Below are positions 42,387 through 51,647 of a stretch of 64,000 nucleotides of DNA, piece by piece. Under the pieces are notes generated by a model. That model searched no databases, had not been told where the DNA came from, and worked only from the letters and a program-made list of their open reading frames with translations. The stretch lies in assembly GCF_016793705.1 (NCBI RefSeq), contig NZ_JAEULO010000021.1, positions 177,334-241,333 of the forward strand, read 5' to 3'. The stretch comes from Tabrizicola sp. GTDB taxonomy: Bacteria; Pseudomonadota; Alphaproteobacteria; Rhodobacterales; Rhodobacteraceae. Within the stretch, counting starts at the first letter, position 1; each line of letters begins with the position of its first letter. Made by a program: the position numbers and the translations under genes.

Positions 42387-43867
42387 CGGATGACCCCGCG
42401 CAGAAGCTCTGCCGCGCGTGCCTCATGCGCGGGGTCCAGGACCATGACGCGCCCCCATTCGCGCGTGGTTTCCGCCCCCAGCTTGTTGGTCGCGTCGATC
42501 CCGAGTTTGCCCGCCAGCCCCTCATGCGGGGAGGCGAAGTCGAGGTAGTCCATCGGCGTCCCGTTTAGCACCATCACGTCGCGCGCCGGGTCCATCCGCG
42601 TGGCCATCGCCCAGGCGATGTCGTCCCAATTGCGCGGGTCGATGTCGCGGTCGACGACCACGATGGTCTTGGTGTAGCTGAACTGCGCCAGCATCCCCCA
42701 GAGCGCCAGCATCACCCGCCGCGCCTGTCCGGGATAGCGCTTGTCGATCTGCACCACGGCCATCCGGTAGGAACAGGCGGCGGCGGGCAGCCAGAGGTCG
42801 GTCACTTCCGGTATCTGGGCGCGGATCACCGGCAGGGCGAGCGTGTTGAACACTTCTCCGATGACGGAAGGTTCATCCGGCGGCCTCCCGGTGACGGTGG
42901 TCAGATACAGCGGATCGCGGCGGTGGGTGATCGCGGTCAGGCGCATCACGGGGAAGGGTTCGACCGAGTTGTAATAGCCGGTATGGTCGCCGAACGGGCC
43001 TTCCGGGGCAGTCTCGCCGGGGTGGACCCAGCCTTCCAGGATGATCTCGGCAGTGGCGGGGACCAGAAGCGGCACGGTCTTCGCCGCCACCACTTCGGCC
43101 CGCGCGCCGCGAAGGACGCCCGAGAAGGCCAGCTCGGACACCGTCTCCGGCAAGGGCAGGGCGGCGGAGAGGAGCGTGGCGGGATCGGCCCCCAGCGCGA
43201 TGGCGACCGGCATCGGTTCGCCCGTCCGCTGCCAGCTGCGGTGATGCGCCGCCCCGCCGCGATGGGCGAGCCAGCGCAGGATCAGCCGGTCGGAGCCAAG
43301 CACCTGCGCCCGGTAGACGCCCAGGTTGTAGCGCGACAGTTGCGCGGGGTCCGGCCCCTGCGGGCGGGTGACGACGACCGGCCAGGTGATCAGCGGCCCG
43401 GCATCCTCGGGCCAGGGGGTCTGCACCGGAAGGAGCGAGAGGTCGAGCGGGGCCGTCACCTCTTGCGCCGGGGCCTTGCGTGTGAGCTTCGGGCGGCTTT
43501 GCAGCGCTGCCTTCAGCACCGGCCAGCGCGACAAGGCGTCGCGCATCCCTTCCACCGGGGCCGGGCTGCGCAGCGCGGCGAGGAAGTCGCCGAAGGCGGG
43601 CACTTCGTCCGGGGTCAGGCCCAGCCCGGCGGCGACCCTTTCCGGCGTGCCGAAGAGGTTGGCGATGACGGGCATCTTCGCCCGCTGACCCCCTGCAATC
43701 GCCGCGTCGAAGCGCAGAACCGGGCCTTTTTCCCGCAAAACGGCCAGTTGCACCGCCGTCATCTCATGCCTTGTGTCGACCGGCTGACCGATCCGCGCCA
43801 GATCGCCCGCCGCCGCCAGATGGGCGAGGAAGGCGCGAAGGTCGGGGAAGACGGGCAGGCTGCGCAT
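42383..43867 (-). CDS. ubiD: UbiD decarboxylase (ubiquinone biosynthesis)
   Basis: 494 aa from ATG 43867 (MRSLPVFPDLRAFLAHL), as long as E. coli UbiD. Catalytic region motifs are YNLGVYRAQVLG, LPLPETVSELAFSG and APEGPFGDHTGYYN (active-site Glu), with metal and prFMN contacts before IEVVVVDRD-type TIVVVDRDIDP. UbiD decarboxylates 4-hydroxy-3-polyprenylbenzoate, a step needed in O2-independent as well as aerobic ubiquinone synthesis. First gene of the ubiD-ubiX-ric-nnrS operon; its promoter region shares the FNR-type box with ubiT. Confidence 0.95.
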   Translation of the reverse strand: MRSLPVFPDLRAFLAHLAAAGDLARIGQPVDTRHEMTAVQLAVLREKGPVLRFDAAIAGGQRAKMPVIANLFGTPERVAAGLGLTPDEVPAFGDFLAALRSPAPVEGMRDALSRWPVLKAALQSRPKLTRKAPAQEVTAPLDLSLLPVQTPWPEDAGPLITWPVVVTRPQGPDPAQLSRYNLGVYRAQVLGSDRLILRWLAHRGGAAHHRSWQRTGEPMPVAIALGADPATLLSAALPLPETVSELAFSGVLRGARAEVVAAKTVPLLVPATAEIILEGWVHPGETAPEGPFGDHTGYYNSVEPFPVMRLTAITHRRDPLYLTTVTGRPPDEPSVIGEVFNTLALPVIRAQIPEVTDLWLPAAACSYRMAVVQIDKRYPGQARRVMLALWGMLAQFSYTKTIVVVDRDIDPRNWDDIAWAMATRMDPARDVMVLNGTPMDYLDFASPHEGLAGKLGIDATNKLGAETTREWGRVMVLDPAHEARAAELLRGVIR

Positions 43868-43919
43868 CGGGCTTGGGGTCCTTTGCCCCGGGCGATAGCG
43901 CGAAGCCGGGGCGGCGGAC

Positions 43920-43933
43920 TTGACTATGGTCAA
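43920..43933. promoter_or_regulatory. FNR-type palindrome between ubiD and ubiT
   Basis: TTGACTATGGTCAA is a perfect TTGAC-N4-GTCAA palindrome of the CRP/FNR type (FnrL consensus TTGAT-N4-ATCAA). Its centre is equidistant from the two start codons. If centred at -41.5, the -10 hexamers would fall at 43956-43961 (TATGAC, toward ubiT) and 43897-43892 (TATCGC, toward ubiD), both TAT-beginning. This indicates class II activation of both operons under low oxygen or NO. The regulator (FnrL, NnrR or DnrR type) cannot be told from the site. Confidence 0.75.
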
Positions 43934-43986
43934 CCCCTGCGCCGCCCCCCTCGCCTATGACGGGCCAACCGACGAAGGATCACCCG

Positions 43987-44520
43987 ATGCCCGTCCCCCT
44001 GCCGCGCCTGCCGCGTGCCCTGGGCCTTGCCGCCCGCCCGCTGCCACTGCCGCCGCTGAACCTGCTCCTCGGCCGCCTGACCCGCCGCCTGGCCGCCGCC
44101 CACCCGACGCTGCTGCGGCGCCTGGGCAACCATGCCGCCAGCCGCTTCCTGATCGACCCGACCGATCTGCCCTGGGTCCTGCTTCTCCACCCCGGCCCCG
44201 CCACGATGACCGCCCATCCCCGCGCCCGCCCACCCGCGCATGAGGCGCGGATCGCCGGGCCGCTCTCGGCTTTCCTCGCCATGATGCACGGGGCCGAGGA
44301 TGGCGATGCGCTCTTCTTCTCGCGCGACCTGACGGTCGAGGGCGACACGGCGGCCGTTCTGGCGCTGCGCAACGCGATGGACGATGCCGAGCTGGACCTC
44401 ACCGAAGAGCTGGCTGCGCTGGCCGGGCCGCTTGGCGCGCCGCTGCGTCGGGTGCTGGCCGGGGCGGAACGCGCGACCGGGTTGCAGCTGCACCGCGCCG
44501 ATCCGGGGGACCTGTCATGA
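43987..44520 (+). CDS. ubiT: UbiT, SCP2-domain accessory factor for O2-independent ubiquinone synthesis
   Basis: 177 aa from ATG 43987, with GAAGGAT seven bases upstream. ATG 43957 is in frame, but overlaps the predicted -10 box and is less likely. The SCP2 lipid-binding core is visible (HPRARPPAHEARIAGPLSAFLAMM, DALFFSRDLTVEGDTAAVLALRNAMDDAEL), the last block being characteristic of UbiT. UbiT binds isoprenoid quinone intermediates and supports UbiU-UbiV. First gene of ubiT-ubiU-ubiV, with four-base overlap into ubiU. Confidence 0.9.
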   Translation: MPVPLPRLPRALGLAARPLPLPPLNLLLGRLTRRLAAAHPTLLRRLGNHAASRFLIDPTDLPWVLLLHPGPATMTAHPRARPPAHEARIAGPLSAFLAMMHGAEDGDALFFSRDLTVEGDTAAVLALRNAMDDAELDLTEELAALAGPLGAPLRRVLAGAERATGLQLHRADPGDLS

Positions 44521-45496
44521 TGGAACTCGTCTGCCCGGCAGGCACCCCCGCCGCCCTGCGCACCGCAGTCGAGGCCGGGCGCATGCGGTCTACTGCGGCT
44601 TCGCGGACGAGACCAATGCGCGGAACTTTCCGGGGCTCAACTTCTCGCCCGAGGAACTGGCCGAGGGCGTCGCTTTCGCCCATGCCCGGGGCGCGAAGGT
44701 GCTGGTGGCGATCAACACCTTCCCCCGCGCCGGAGCCGAGCCGGTCTGGCACCGGGCGCTGGCGAATGCCGAACAGGCCCGTGCCGATGCGGTGATCCTG
44801 GCCGACATCGGGCTTCTCGCCCATGCCGCCGAGCATCACCCGGCCTTGCGCCGTCACCTCTCGGTGCAGGCCGCCGCCGCTAACCCGGATGCGATCAACC
44901 TTTACGCCAGCGCTTTCGGCGTCCGTCGCGTCGTGCTGCCCCGCGTGCTGACCGTCGAGGAAATCGCCGCCATCAACCGCGAGATCGAGGTGGAGACCGA
45001 GGTCTTCGTCTTCGGCGGCCTCTGCGTCATGGCCGAGGGGCGCTGTTCGCTCTCGTCCTATGCCACCGGCCAGTCGCCCAACATGAACGGCGTCTGCTCG
45101 CCTGCCAGCCATGTCGTCTATGCCGAGGAAGGCGGCGACTTGGCCGCGCGGCTGGGGGGTTTCACCATCCACCGCACGCCGAAATCGGCACCCGCCCCTT
45201 ACCCCACGCTCTGCAAGGGCTGCTTCACCTCCGGCCCACAGACCGGGCATATCTTCGAGGATCCGGTCTCGCTGGATGCCACCCACCTGATCCCGCGGCT
45301 GGCGAAGGCCGGGGTCCGCGCGCTGAAGATCGAGGGGCGGCAGCGCAGCCGCGCCTATGTGGCGCAGGTGGTCCGCGCCTTCCGCGCGGCGGTCGAGGCG
45401 GAGGCGGCGGGTCGGCCCCTGCCCGAAAGCGCGCTGGCCCGGCTGACCGAGGGCCAGGCCGCCACTGCCGGCGCCTATGCGAAAACCTGGAGATGA
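44520..45496 (+). pseudogene. ubiU: UbiU (U32 peptidase-family hydroxylase subunit), frameshifted near the N-terminus
   Basis: UbiU and UbiV form the O2-independent hydroxylase complex for ubiquinone. The reading frame begins MELVCPAGTPAALRTAVEAG at ATG 44520 (44517 also possible). It then continues, one frame off, as VYCGFADETNARNFPGLN to the stop at 45496. The expected G-A-D-A-V-Y coding is 18 bases; only 17 are present around 44577-44593, so one base is missing. The remainder is intact, with the 4Fe-4S cysteines CVMAEGRCSLSSY, NGVCSP and CKGCF. All other features look under selection, so either a recent mutation or a base-call error is likely. As written the product would be truncated after ~25 normal residues. 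Confidence 0.85.
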
Positions 45497-46401
45497 CGAT
45501 GGACCTGACCGTCGGACCCAATTTCTTCTTCTGGCCGGCCGAGGCTGTGCGCGCCTTCTACAGCGACCTTGCCGCCGCGCCCGTTGCCCGCGTCGTGCTG
45601 GGCGAGCTTGTCTGTTCCAAGCGGCTGCCGTTCTGGCAGGGCGAAATCCCCGGCGCGGTCGAAACCCTGTTGGCGGCGGGGAAAGAGGTTGCCGTCACCT
45701 CGCTGGCGCTGATCACGCTGAAGCGCGAGCGCAAGCTGACCGCCGAGCTTGCCGGGATGGGCCTGCCGATCGAGGTGAACGACCTCTCCGCGCTGGCGCA
45801 TGTTCCAGAGGGCCAGCCCTTCTGGGTCGGCCCGCTGGTCAACGTCTACAACGAAGGCACGCTGCGCTGGCTGATCCGGCGCGGGGCGACGCGGGTTTGC
45901 CTGCCGCCGGAGCTGACCCTTGCCTCCATCGCCGTGCTGGCGAGGCTGGGCCGCGAGGAGGGCGTGCCGGTCGAGGTCTGGGGGCATGGCCGCCTGCCGC
46001 TGGCGATCTCGGGGCGCTGCTACCACGCGCGGCTGCACGACCGGATGAAGGACAGCTGCCAGTTCGTCTGCGGCGAGGACCCGGATGGCCGCGACGTGGA
46101 GACGCTGGACGGCCAGCCCTTCCTGGCGGTGAACGGTGTGCAGACGCTGAGCCAGTCGACCGCCAGCATGGCGCATCGGGTAGAGGCGCTGGCCGAAGCG
46201 GGGGTCGCCAGCCTACGCCTCTCGCCGCAATCGCAGGGCTTCGGGCAGGTATGCAACGGCTATGCCGACCGGCTGGCGGGCCGGGTGACGGCCCCGACGC
46301 TGGAGACGCTGTTGCGTCCGCTGGTGCCGGGTCAGCGGCTGTCGGACGGGTTCCCGAGCGGCGCTACGGGCGCGGCATGGTCGGGGGCGGCAGCGGGCTG
46401 A
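45493..46401 (+). CDS. ubiV: UbiV, iron-sulfur partner of UbiU
   Basis: 302 aa, overlapping the ubiU stop by four bases. The U32-type barrel begins LTVGPNFFFWPAEAVRAFY; RVVLGELVCSKRLPFW holds the first cluster Cys, and CYHARLHDRMKDSCQFVC plus the later residues give the others. UbiV binds one 4Fe-4S cluster and acts with UbiU in hydroxylating the quinone ring without oxygen. Its own frame is intact, which argues that the pathway is, or recently was, functional. A Gly/Ala tail ends the protein. Confidence 0.95.
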   Translation: MTMDLTVGPNFFFWPAEAVRAFYSDLAAAPVARVVLGELVCSKRLPFWQGEIPGAVETLLAAGKEVAVTSLALITLKRERKLTAELAGMGLPIEVNDLSALAHVPEGQPFWVGPLVNVYNEGTLRWLIRRGATRVCLPPELTLASIAVLARLGREEGVPVEVWGHGRLPLAISGRCYHARLHDRMKDSCQFVCGEDPDGRDVETLDGQPFLAVNGVQTLSQSTASMAHRVEALAEAGVASLRLSPQSQGFGQVCNGYADRLAGRVTAPTLETLLRPLVPGQRLSDGFPSGATGAAWSGAAAG

Positions 46402-46404
46402 CCC

Positions 46405-46863
46405 TCAGACCGGCACGTTCAGGCTGTGCTTGACCCGCTTCAGCGTGAAGCTGGTGTTGATCGACTGCACGTTCGGCAGTTCGACGATGGCGTTCTTCAC
46501 CGTGGCCTCGTAGTGGCGGACGCTGGTCGCGATGACTTGCAGCAGATAGTCGTATTCCCCGCTGAGGGAATAGCACTGCATCACCTCGGGCACCTTGGCG
46601 ACCGCTTCCTCGAAGGCGCGCAGCCGGTCGCGCTGGTGGTGGGAAATCTTGACGAAGCAGAGGACGAGGATTTCGAACCCCACCGCCTCGGGGTCGACGA
46701 CGAAGCGTTTCGGGCTGATCGCCCCGCTCTCCTGCAAGCGCTGCAAACGCCGCCAGCAGGGCGAATGGCTGAGGCCCGCGACCTCGCCCAACTCGCGCAG
46801 GGTCAGGTCGGGCCGGTCCTGCAAGGCGCGCAGGATGCGGCGGTCGGGTTCGTCAAGCTCCAT
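46405..46863 (-). CDS. Lrp/AsnC-family transcriptional regulator
   Basis: 152 aa, standard length. The N-terminal winged helix DEPDRRILRALQDRPDLTLRE, LSHSPCWRRLQRLQESG, and the C-terminal RAM/AsnC ligand-binding domain (VMQCYSLSGEYDYLLQV) are clear. It is divergent from the indolepyruvate ferredoxin oxidoreductase gene across 189 bases, a pairing known from other proteobacteria. It probably senses an amino acid or 2-oxoacid and controls that gene and possibly the leucine genes downstream. It is convergent with ubiV, with only a three-base gap between stop codons. Confidence 0.94.
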   Translation of the reverse strand: MELDEPDRRILRALQDRPDLTLRELGEVAGLSHSPCWRRLQRLQESGAISPKRFVVDPEAVGFEILVLCFVKISHHQRDRLRAFEEAVAKVPEVMQCYSLSGEYDYLLQVIATSVRHYEATVKNAIVELPNVQSINTSFTLKRVKHSLNVPV

Positions 46864-47052
46864 GCCACTCTCTTTGCGACAGTTTTGCGGTGCAGCATCA
46901 CCTACAGCAACCTGTTACCACAGATTGCGCTGATTGTGATACAATGTTCCAGACAGGCGGGCAATCCGCCTCGCATTGGCGACCCTGTTTCCGCTCGCTT
47001 GTCCTAGGCTGATCTGGGAGCGGTCCAGTCATTCGGGCCGGGGGAATACGGC
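46864..47052. promoter_or_regulatory. Divergent promoter region between the Lrp-type gene and the oxidoreductase gene
   Basis: 189 bases with no gene. An AT-richer island (46900-46950, ACAGCAACCTGTTACC... GATACAATGTTCC) stands out from its GC-rich surroundings and includes a -10-like TACAAT at 46940-46945. Lrp-type regulators prefer such sequences. I could not define a matching -35 box or clear Lrp palindrome. Confidence 0.4.
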
Positions 47053-50000
47053 ATGGTCCTCACGCTGGACGACAAATACGCGGCGGAAAGCGGGTCGGTC
47101 TATCTGACCGGGACACAGGCCTTGGTCCGCCTGCCGATGACCCAGATGCGCCGCGACCGCGCCGCCGGGCTGAACACCGGCTGTTTCATCTCGGGCTATC
47201 GCGGCTCGCCTCTTGGTGGCTACGACCGGCAACTGATGAAGGCGCGGAAGCATCTGGACCGGCATGGCATCGTGTTCCAGCCCGGCCTGAACGAGGACCT
47301 CGCCGCCACCGCCGTCTGGGGCAGCCAGCAGGTGCAGCTTTCGCCCGGCGCGCGGAAGGAGGGCGTCGTCGGCCTCTGGTACGGCAAGGGGCCGGGGGTG
47401 GACCGCTGCGGCGACGTGTTCAAGCACGCGAACGCGGCGGGATCGGCGGCGCTGGGGGGCGTGCTGGCGATTGCGGGGGATGACCACACCTGCAAATCGT
47501 CGTCGATCCCGCACCAGTCGGACCACGCCTTCATCTCGGCGCTGATGCCGATGCTCTACCCGTCTTCGGTGCATGAATTCCTGGAGATGGGGCTTCTGGG
47601 CATCGCCATGTCGCGGTTTTCCGGCTGCTGGGTCGGCTTCAAGGTGATCTCCGAGACGGTGGAGATTTCCTCGGTCATCGACCTGGCGCAGGAGGCGCGG
47701 AGCTTCGTCCTGCCGCCGGACTTCCAGCTGCCCCTCGGCGGGCTGAACCTGCGCTGGCCCGACCCGCCTCTGGCGCAGGACGCGCGCTTGCAGGAGCACA
47801 AGGGCTATGCCGCCATCGCCTTTGCCCGCGCCAACGGGGTGGACCGGCTGATCGTCCGCCATCCGCGCGACCGCTTCGGCATCGTCGCCTCCGGCAAGGC
47901 CTATGAGGACGTGCGGCAGGCCCTGGCCGAGCTGGGGCTGGGCCCGCAGGAACAGGCGGTCCTCGGGATCAGGCTCTACAAGGTGCGGATGCCCTGGCCG
48001 CTGGAGCCCGAGGGGATCAGGCATTTCTCCGAAGGGCTGGAGGAAGTGCTGATCGTCGAGGAGCGCCGCGAGATCATCGAGAACCAGATCAAGGAACAGC
48101 TGTTCAACTGGCGCGCCGACGTGCGCCCCCGCATCGTCGGCAAGTTCGATCATGAGGATCGTCCCTTCCTTAGCCTCTCTGCCGGGCTGACCGTCGCCAC
48201 CGTCGCCGGGGCCATCGCCGAGCGCCTGTTGCACCTGGACCTGCCCGAGGGGCTGGCCGACCGTCTGCGCGCGAGGGCCGAGCACCTGCAAGCCGCCGAA
48301 GCCCGCGCTGCATCGCATGTCCCCCCGGTGCTGCGGCTGCCGCACTACTGCCCCGGCTGCCCGCACAACACCTCGACCCGCGTCCCCGAAGGCTCGACCG
48401 CGATGGCCGGGATCGGCTGTCACTTCATGGCGCAGTGGATGGACCGCCGCACCGAGACCTTCACCCATATGGGCGCCGAGGGCGTGCCCTGGACCGCCAT
48501 CCGCCATTTTACCGACGAGACGCATCGTTTCGTCAACCTCGGCGACGGGACGTTCTTCCATTCCGGCCATCTCGCTATCCGCCAGTCGGTCGCGGCAGGG
48601 GCCAGCATCACCTACAAGATCCTGGTGAACGATGCCGTCGCGATGACCGGCGGCCAGCCCATCGACGGGGAACTGACCCCGGAACAGATCACCCACCTGA
48701 TGCATGACGAACGTGTCGCCCGCATCGTGCTGATGTCCGACCGCCCCGATCTCTACCGCCCCGCCGAGCTTGCCCCCGGCACCGAAATCCGCCACCGCGA
48801 CGAGATCGACGCGGTGATGCTGGAGCTACGGGAAGTCCCCGGCGTCACGGTCATCGTCTACGAACAGACCTGCGCCGCCGAGCTTCGCCGCCGCCGCAAG
48901 CGGGGCGAGGCCCCGGACCCCGACCTGCGGCTCTGGATCAACCCCGCCGTCTGCGAGGGCTGCGGCGATTGTTCCGTGCAGTCCAACTGCATCGCCGTCG
49001 AGCCACTGGAGACCGACCTCGGCCGCAAGCGCAAGATCAACCAGTCGGCCTGCAACAAGGACTATTCCTGCCTCAAGGGCTTCTGCCCCTCCTTCGTTTC
49101 CCTTACCGGCGCCACCCTTCGCAAGGCCCCGGCACAGCAAGGCGAGGACATCGCCATGCTGCCGGATCCCGTGCTGCCGCAGATCGACCGCGCCTGGAAC
49201 CTTGCGCTCGCCGGGGTGGGCGGGACCGGAGTGCTGACGATCAGCGCGATCCTCGGCATGGCCGCGCATGTCGAGGGCAAGATCCCGATGGTGCTGGACA
49301 TGGCGGGCCTTGCGCAGAAGGGCGGCGCGGTGATGAGCCATGTCCGCATCTCGCGCCCCGACCGCCCCATCGCCGCCCCCCGCATCGCCGCAGGCTCCGC
49401 CGACCTTCTCATCGCCGCCGACGCGGTTGTGGCCGCCTCGAAAGAGGCGATCCTGCTCTGCGCGCCCGACCGGACCACGGTTGTCCTCAACACCCATCTC
49501 GCCCCGGTCTCCGACTTCACTCGCCAGCGCGATTTCGACTTCCGCCAGCCGCAGGTCATGGCCAGCATCGCCGCCGCCACCCGCACGCGCCATGTCCACG
49601 ACTTCTCGGCGCTCGCCAAGGCGCTGACCGGGGATGAGATCGGCGCCAACCTGATGATGCTGGGCCATGCCTGGCAAGGCGGGCTGGTGCCGCTGGCCCG
49701 CCAGTCGATCCTGGAAGCTATTCGCTTGAACGGGGTCGCGGTCAAAGCCAATAGCGAAGCTTTCGACTGGGGCCGCCGCCTCGCCCATGATCCCGCCGCC
49801 GTGACCGCGCGGGCGCATCCGCCACAGGCGCCGGAACCGCTGACCCTCAGCGCCCTGGTCGACGCCCGCGCCGCCCATCTGCGCGCCTGGCAGAACGAGG
49901 CGCTGGCCACCCGCTACCGCGCCGCGCTGGACCGGCTGCCTTCCGACGAAGCCCTGCGCCGCACGGTGGCAGAGGCCTATGCGAAAGTCCTCGCCCCCAA

Positions 50001-50469
50001 GGACGAATACGAAGTCGCCCGCCTTTACAGCCTCCCCGCCTTCCGCGCGGGGCTGGAAACCGAATTCGCGGGCAACTGCCGCCTCTCCCTCAACCTCGCC
50101 CCGCCCTTCCTGCCCGGCACCGCCGCTGACGGTCGCCCGAAAAAGCGCAGCTTCGGCCCGTGGATCTTCCCCGCACTGCGCCTGCTTTCCAAACTGAAAC
50201 CCCTGCGCGGCACCTGGGCCGATCTGTTCCGCCACAGCGCCGACCGCAAGCTGGAACGCCAGCTTCTTACGCTCTACGAAGCCGACCTCGCCCGCGCCGA
50301 CCACGTCACCCCCGACACCCTGCCGCTGATCCGTGAACTTCTGGGCCTCCCGCTGGAGATTCGCGGCTATGGTCCGGTGAAGGAGGCGGCTTTCGTCAAA
50401 CAGATGGAGCGGCGGGCGGAACTGCTCGCCACGCTTGACGGCAACTCGCTGGCGCTGGCCGCGGAATAG
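47053..50469 (+). CDS. Indolepyruvate ferredoxin oxidoreductase, fused alpha-beta-gamma type
   Basis: 1138 aa, full length for the fused form. Thiamine-diphosphate region: GYRGSPLGGYDRQL at the start and, in the second domain, HYCPGCPHNTSTRVPEG, GIGCHFMAQWMDR and NLGDGTFFHSG. A 4Fe-4S-type segment NPAVCEGCGDCSVQSNC and CNKDYSCLKGFCPSF follows, then the gamma domain (GVGGTGVLTISAILGMAA) and a C-terminal DUF6537-like part. The enzyme decarboxylates aryl (indole- or phenyl-) pyruvates to acyl-CoA with ferredoxin. The next gene, ivd, starts 12 bases downstream, suggesting it may also or instead supply isovaleryl-CoA from 4-methyl-2-oxopentanoate. That substrate is inferred from context. Confidence 0.94.
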   Translation: MVLTLDDKYAAESGSVYLTGTQALVRLPMTQMRRDRAAGLNTGCFISGYRGSPLGGYDRQLMKARKHLDRHGIVFQPGLNEDLAATAVWGSQQVQLSPGARKEGVVGLWYGKGPGVDRCGDVFKHANAAGSAALGGVLAIAGDDHTCKSSSIPHQSDHAFISALMPMLYPSSVHEFLEMGLLGIAMSRFSGCWVGFKVISETVEISSVIDLAQEARSFVLPPDFQLPLGGLNLRWPDPPLAQDARLQEHKGYAAIAFARANGVDRLIVRHPRDRFGIVASGKAYEDVRQALAELGLGPQEQAVLGIRLYKVRMPWPLEPEGIRHFSEGLEEVLIVEERREIIENQIKEQLFNWRADVRPRIVGKFDHEDRPFLSLSAGLTVATVAGAIAERLLHLDLPEGLADRLRARAEHLQAAEARAASHVPPVLRLPHYCPGCPHNTSTRVPEGSTAMAGIGCHFMAQWMDRRTETFTHMGAEGVPWTAIRHFTDETHRFVNLGDGTFFHSGHLAIRQSVAAGASITYKILVNDAVAMTGGQPIDGELTPEQITHLMHDERVARIVLMSDRPDLYRPAELAPGTEIRHRDEIDAVMLELREVPGVTVIVYEQTCAAELRRRRKRGEAPDPDLRLWINPAVCEGCGDCSVQSNCIAVEPLETDLGRKRKINQSACNKDYSCLKGFCPSFVSLTGATLRKAPAQQGEDIAMLPDPVLPQIDRAWNLALAGVGGTGVLTISAILGMAAHVEGKIPMVLDMAGLAQKGGAVMSHVRISRPDRPIAAPRIAAGSADLLIAADAVVAASKEAILLCAPDRTTVVLNTHLAPVSDFTRQRDFDFRQPQVMASIAAATRTRHVHDFSALAKALTGDEIGANLMMLGHAWQGGLVPLARQSILEAIRLNGVAVKANSEAFDWGRRLAHDPAAVTARAHPPQAPEPLTLSALVDARAAHLRAWQNEALATRYRAALDRLPSDEALRRTVAEAYAKVLAPKDEYEVARLYSLPAFRAGLETEFAGNCRLSLNLAPPFLPGTAADGRPKKRSFGPWIFPALRLLSKLKPLRGTWADLFRHSADRKLERQLLTLYEADLARADHVTPDTLPLIRELLGLPLEIRGYGPVKEAAFVKQMERRAELLATLDGNSLALAAE

Positions 50470-50481
50470 GAAGGAACCGGC

Positions 50482-51645
50482 ATGTTTCTGGCATCGATGA
50501 ACTTCGACCTCGGCCCCGAAATCGACGCCCTGCGCGAGATGGTCCACCGCTGGGCGCAGGACCGGGTCAAGCCGCAGGCCGCCGCCATCGACCGCAGCAA
50601 CGCCTTCCCGCCCGAGCTTTGGCCCGAATTGGGCTCGCTTGGCCTCCTCGGCATCACCGTGCCGGAGGAATACGGCGGCGCGGGCCTCGGCTACCTCGCC
50701 CATACCGTCGCGGTCGAGGAAATCGCCCGCGCCTCGGCCTCGGTCTCGCTCTCCTACGGCGCGCATTCCAACCTCTGCGTCAACCAGATCAAGCTGAACG
50801 GCACCGAAGCACAAAAGCGCAAATACCTGCCCGGCCTGATCAGCGGCATCCATGTCGGCGCGCTGGCGATGTCCGAGGCCGGGGCGGGCTCGGACGTGGT
50901 GTCGATGAAGCTCCGGGCGGAAAAGCGGAATGGCTACTACATCCTGAACGGCACGAAATACTGGATCACCAACGGACCGGATGCCGATACGCTGGTCGTT
51001 TACGCCAAGACCGACCCCGAGGCCGGGTCGAAGGGGATCACCGCGTTTCTGGTCGAGAAAACGATGAAGGGGTTCAGCACCTCGAAACATTTCGACAAGC
51101 TGGGGATGCGCGGGTCGAATACTGCGGAGCTGGTGTTCGAGGATGTCGAGGTTCCGTTCGAGAACGTGCTGGGCACCGAGGGCAAGGGCGTCCGCGTCCT
51201 GATGTCCGGCCTCGACTACGAACGGGTCGTGCTGTCCGGCATCGGCACCGGCATCATGGCCGCCTGCCTGGACGAGATCATGCCCTACATGGTCAGCCGC
51301 AAGCAGTTCGGGCAGCGGGTTGGCGACTTCCAGCTGATGCAGGGCAAGATCGCCGACATGTATACCAAGCTGAACTCGGCCCGCGCCTATGTCTATGCCG
51401 TCGCCCGCGCCTGCGACCGGGGGCAGGTGACGCGGGCCGATGCCGCAGCCTGCGTGCTTTACGCCTCGGAAGAGGCGATGGTGGTTGCGCATCAGGCCGT
51501 GCAGGCGATGGGCGGGGCCGGGTTCATGAACGAAACCCCGGTCAGTCGGTTGTTCCGCGACGCCAAGCTGATGGAGATCGGCGCCGGCACCAGCGAAATC
51601 CGCCGCATGCTGATCGGGCGCGAGATGATGGGGGCGATGGGGTGA
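50482..51645 (+). CDS. ivd: Isovaleryl-CoA dehydrogenase
   Basis: 387 aa. Acyl-CoA dehydrogenase signatures: [79 protein letters not shown] places the catalytic Glu in the isovaleryl-specific position (near residue 246), distinguishing it from short/medium-chain enzymes. It makes 3-methylcrotonyl-CoA in leucine degradation, passing electrons to ETF. Starts 12 bases after the oxidoreductase gene. The rest of the pathway (mccB, mccA, HMG-CoA lyase) lies after the opposing hicAB pair. Confidence 0.95.
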   Translation: MFLASMNFDLGPEIDALREMVHRWAQDRVKPQAAAIDRSNAFPPELWPELGSLGLLGITVPEEYGGAGLGYLAHTVAVEEIARASASVSLSYGAHSNLCVNQIKLNGTEAQKRKYLPGLISGIHVGALAMSEAGAGSDVVSMKLRAEKRNGYYILNGTKYWITNGPDADTLVVYAKTDPEAGSKGITAFLVEKTMKGFSTSKHFDKLGMRGSNTAELVFEDVEVPFENVLGTEGKGVRVLMSGLDYERVVLSGIGTGIMAACLDEIMPYMVSRKQFGQRVGDFQLMQGKIADMYTKLNSARAYVYAVARACDRGQVTRADAAACVLYASEEAMVVAHQAVQAMGGAGFMNETPVSRLFRDAKLMEIGAGTSEIRRMLIGREMMGAMG

Positions 51646-51647
51646 TG

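Noticed and set aside
43957-43986. ubiT start at ATG 43957
   Set aside because: It lies in the -10 region predicted from the FNR box, while ATG 43987 has a GAAGGAT ribosome-binding site at a good distance.
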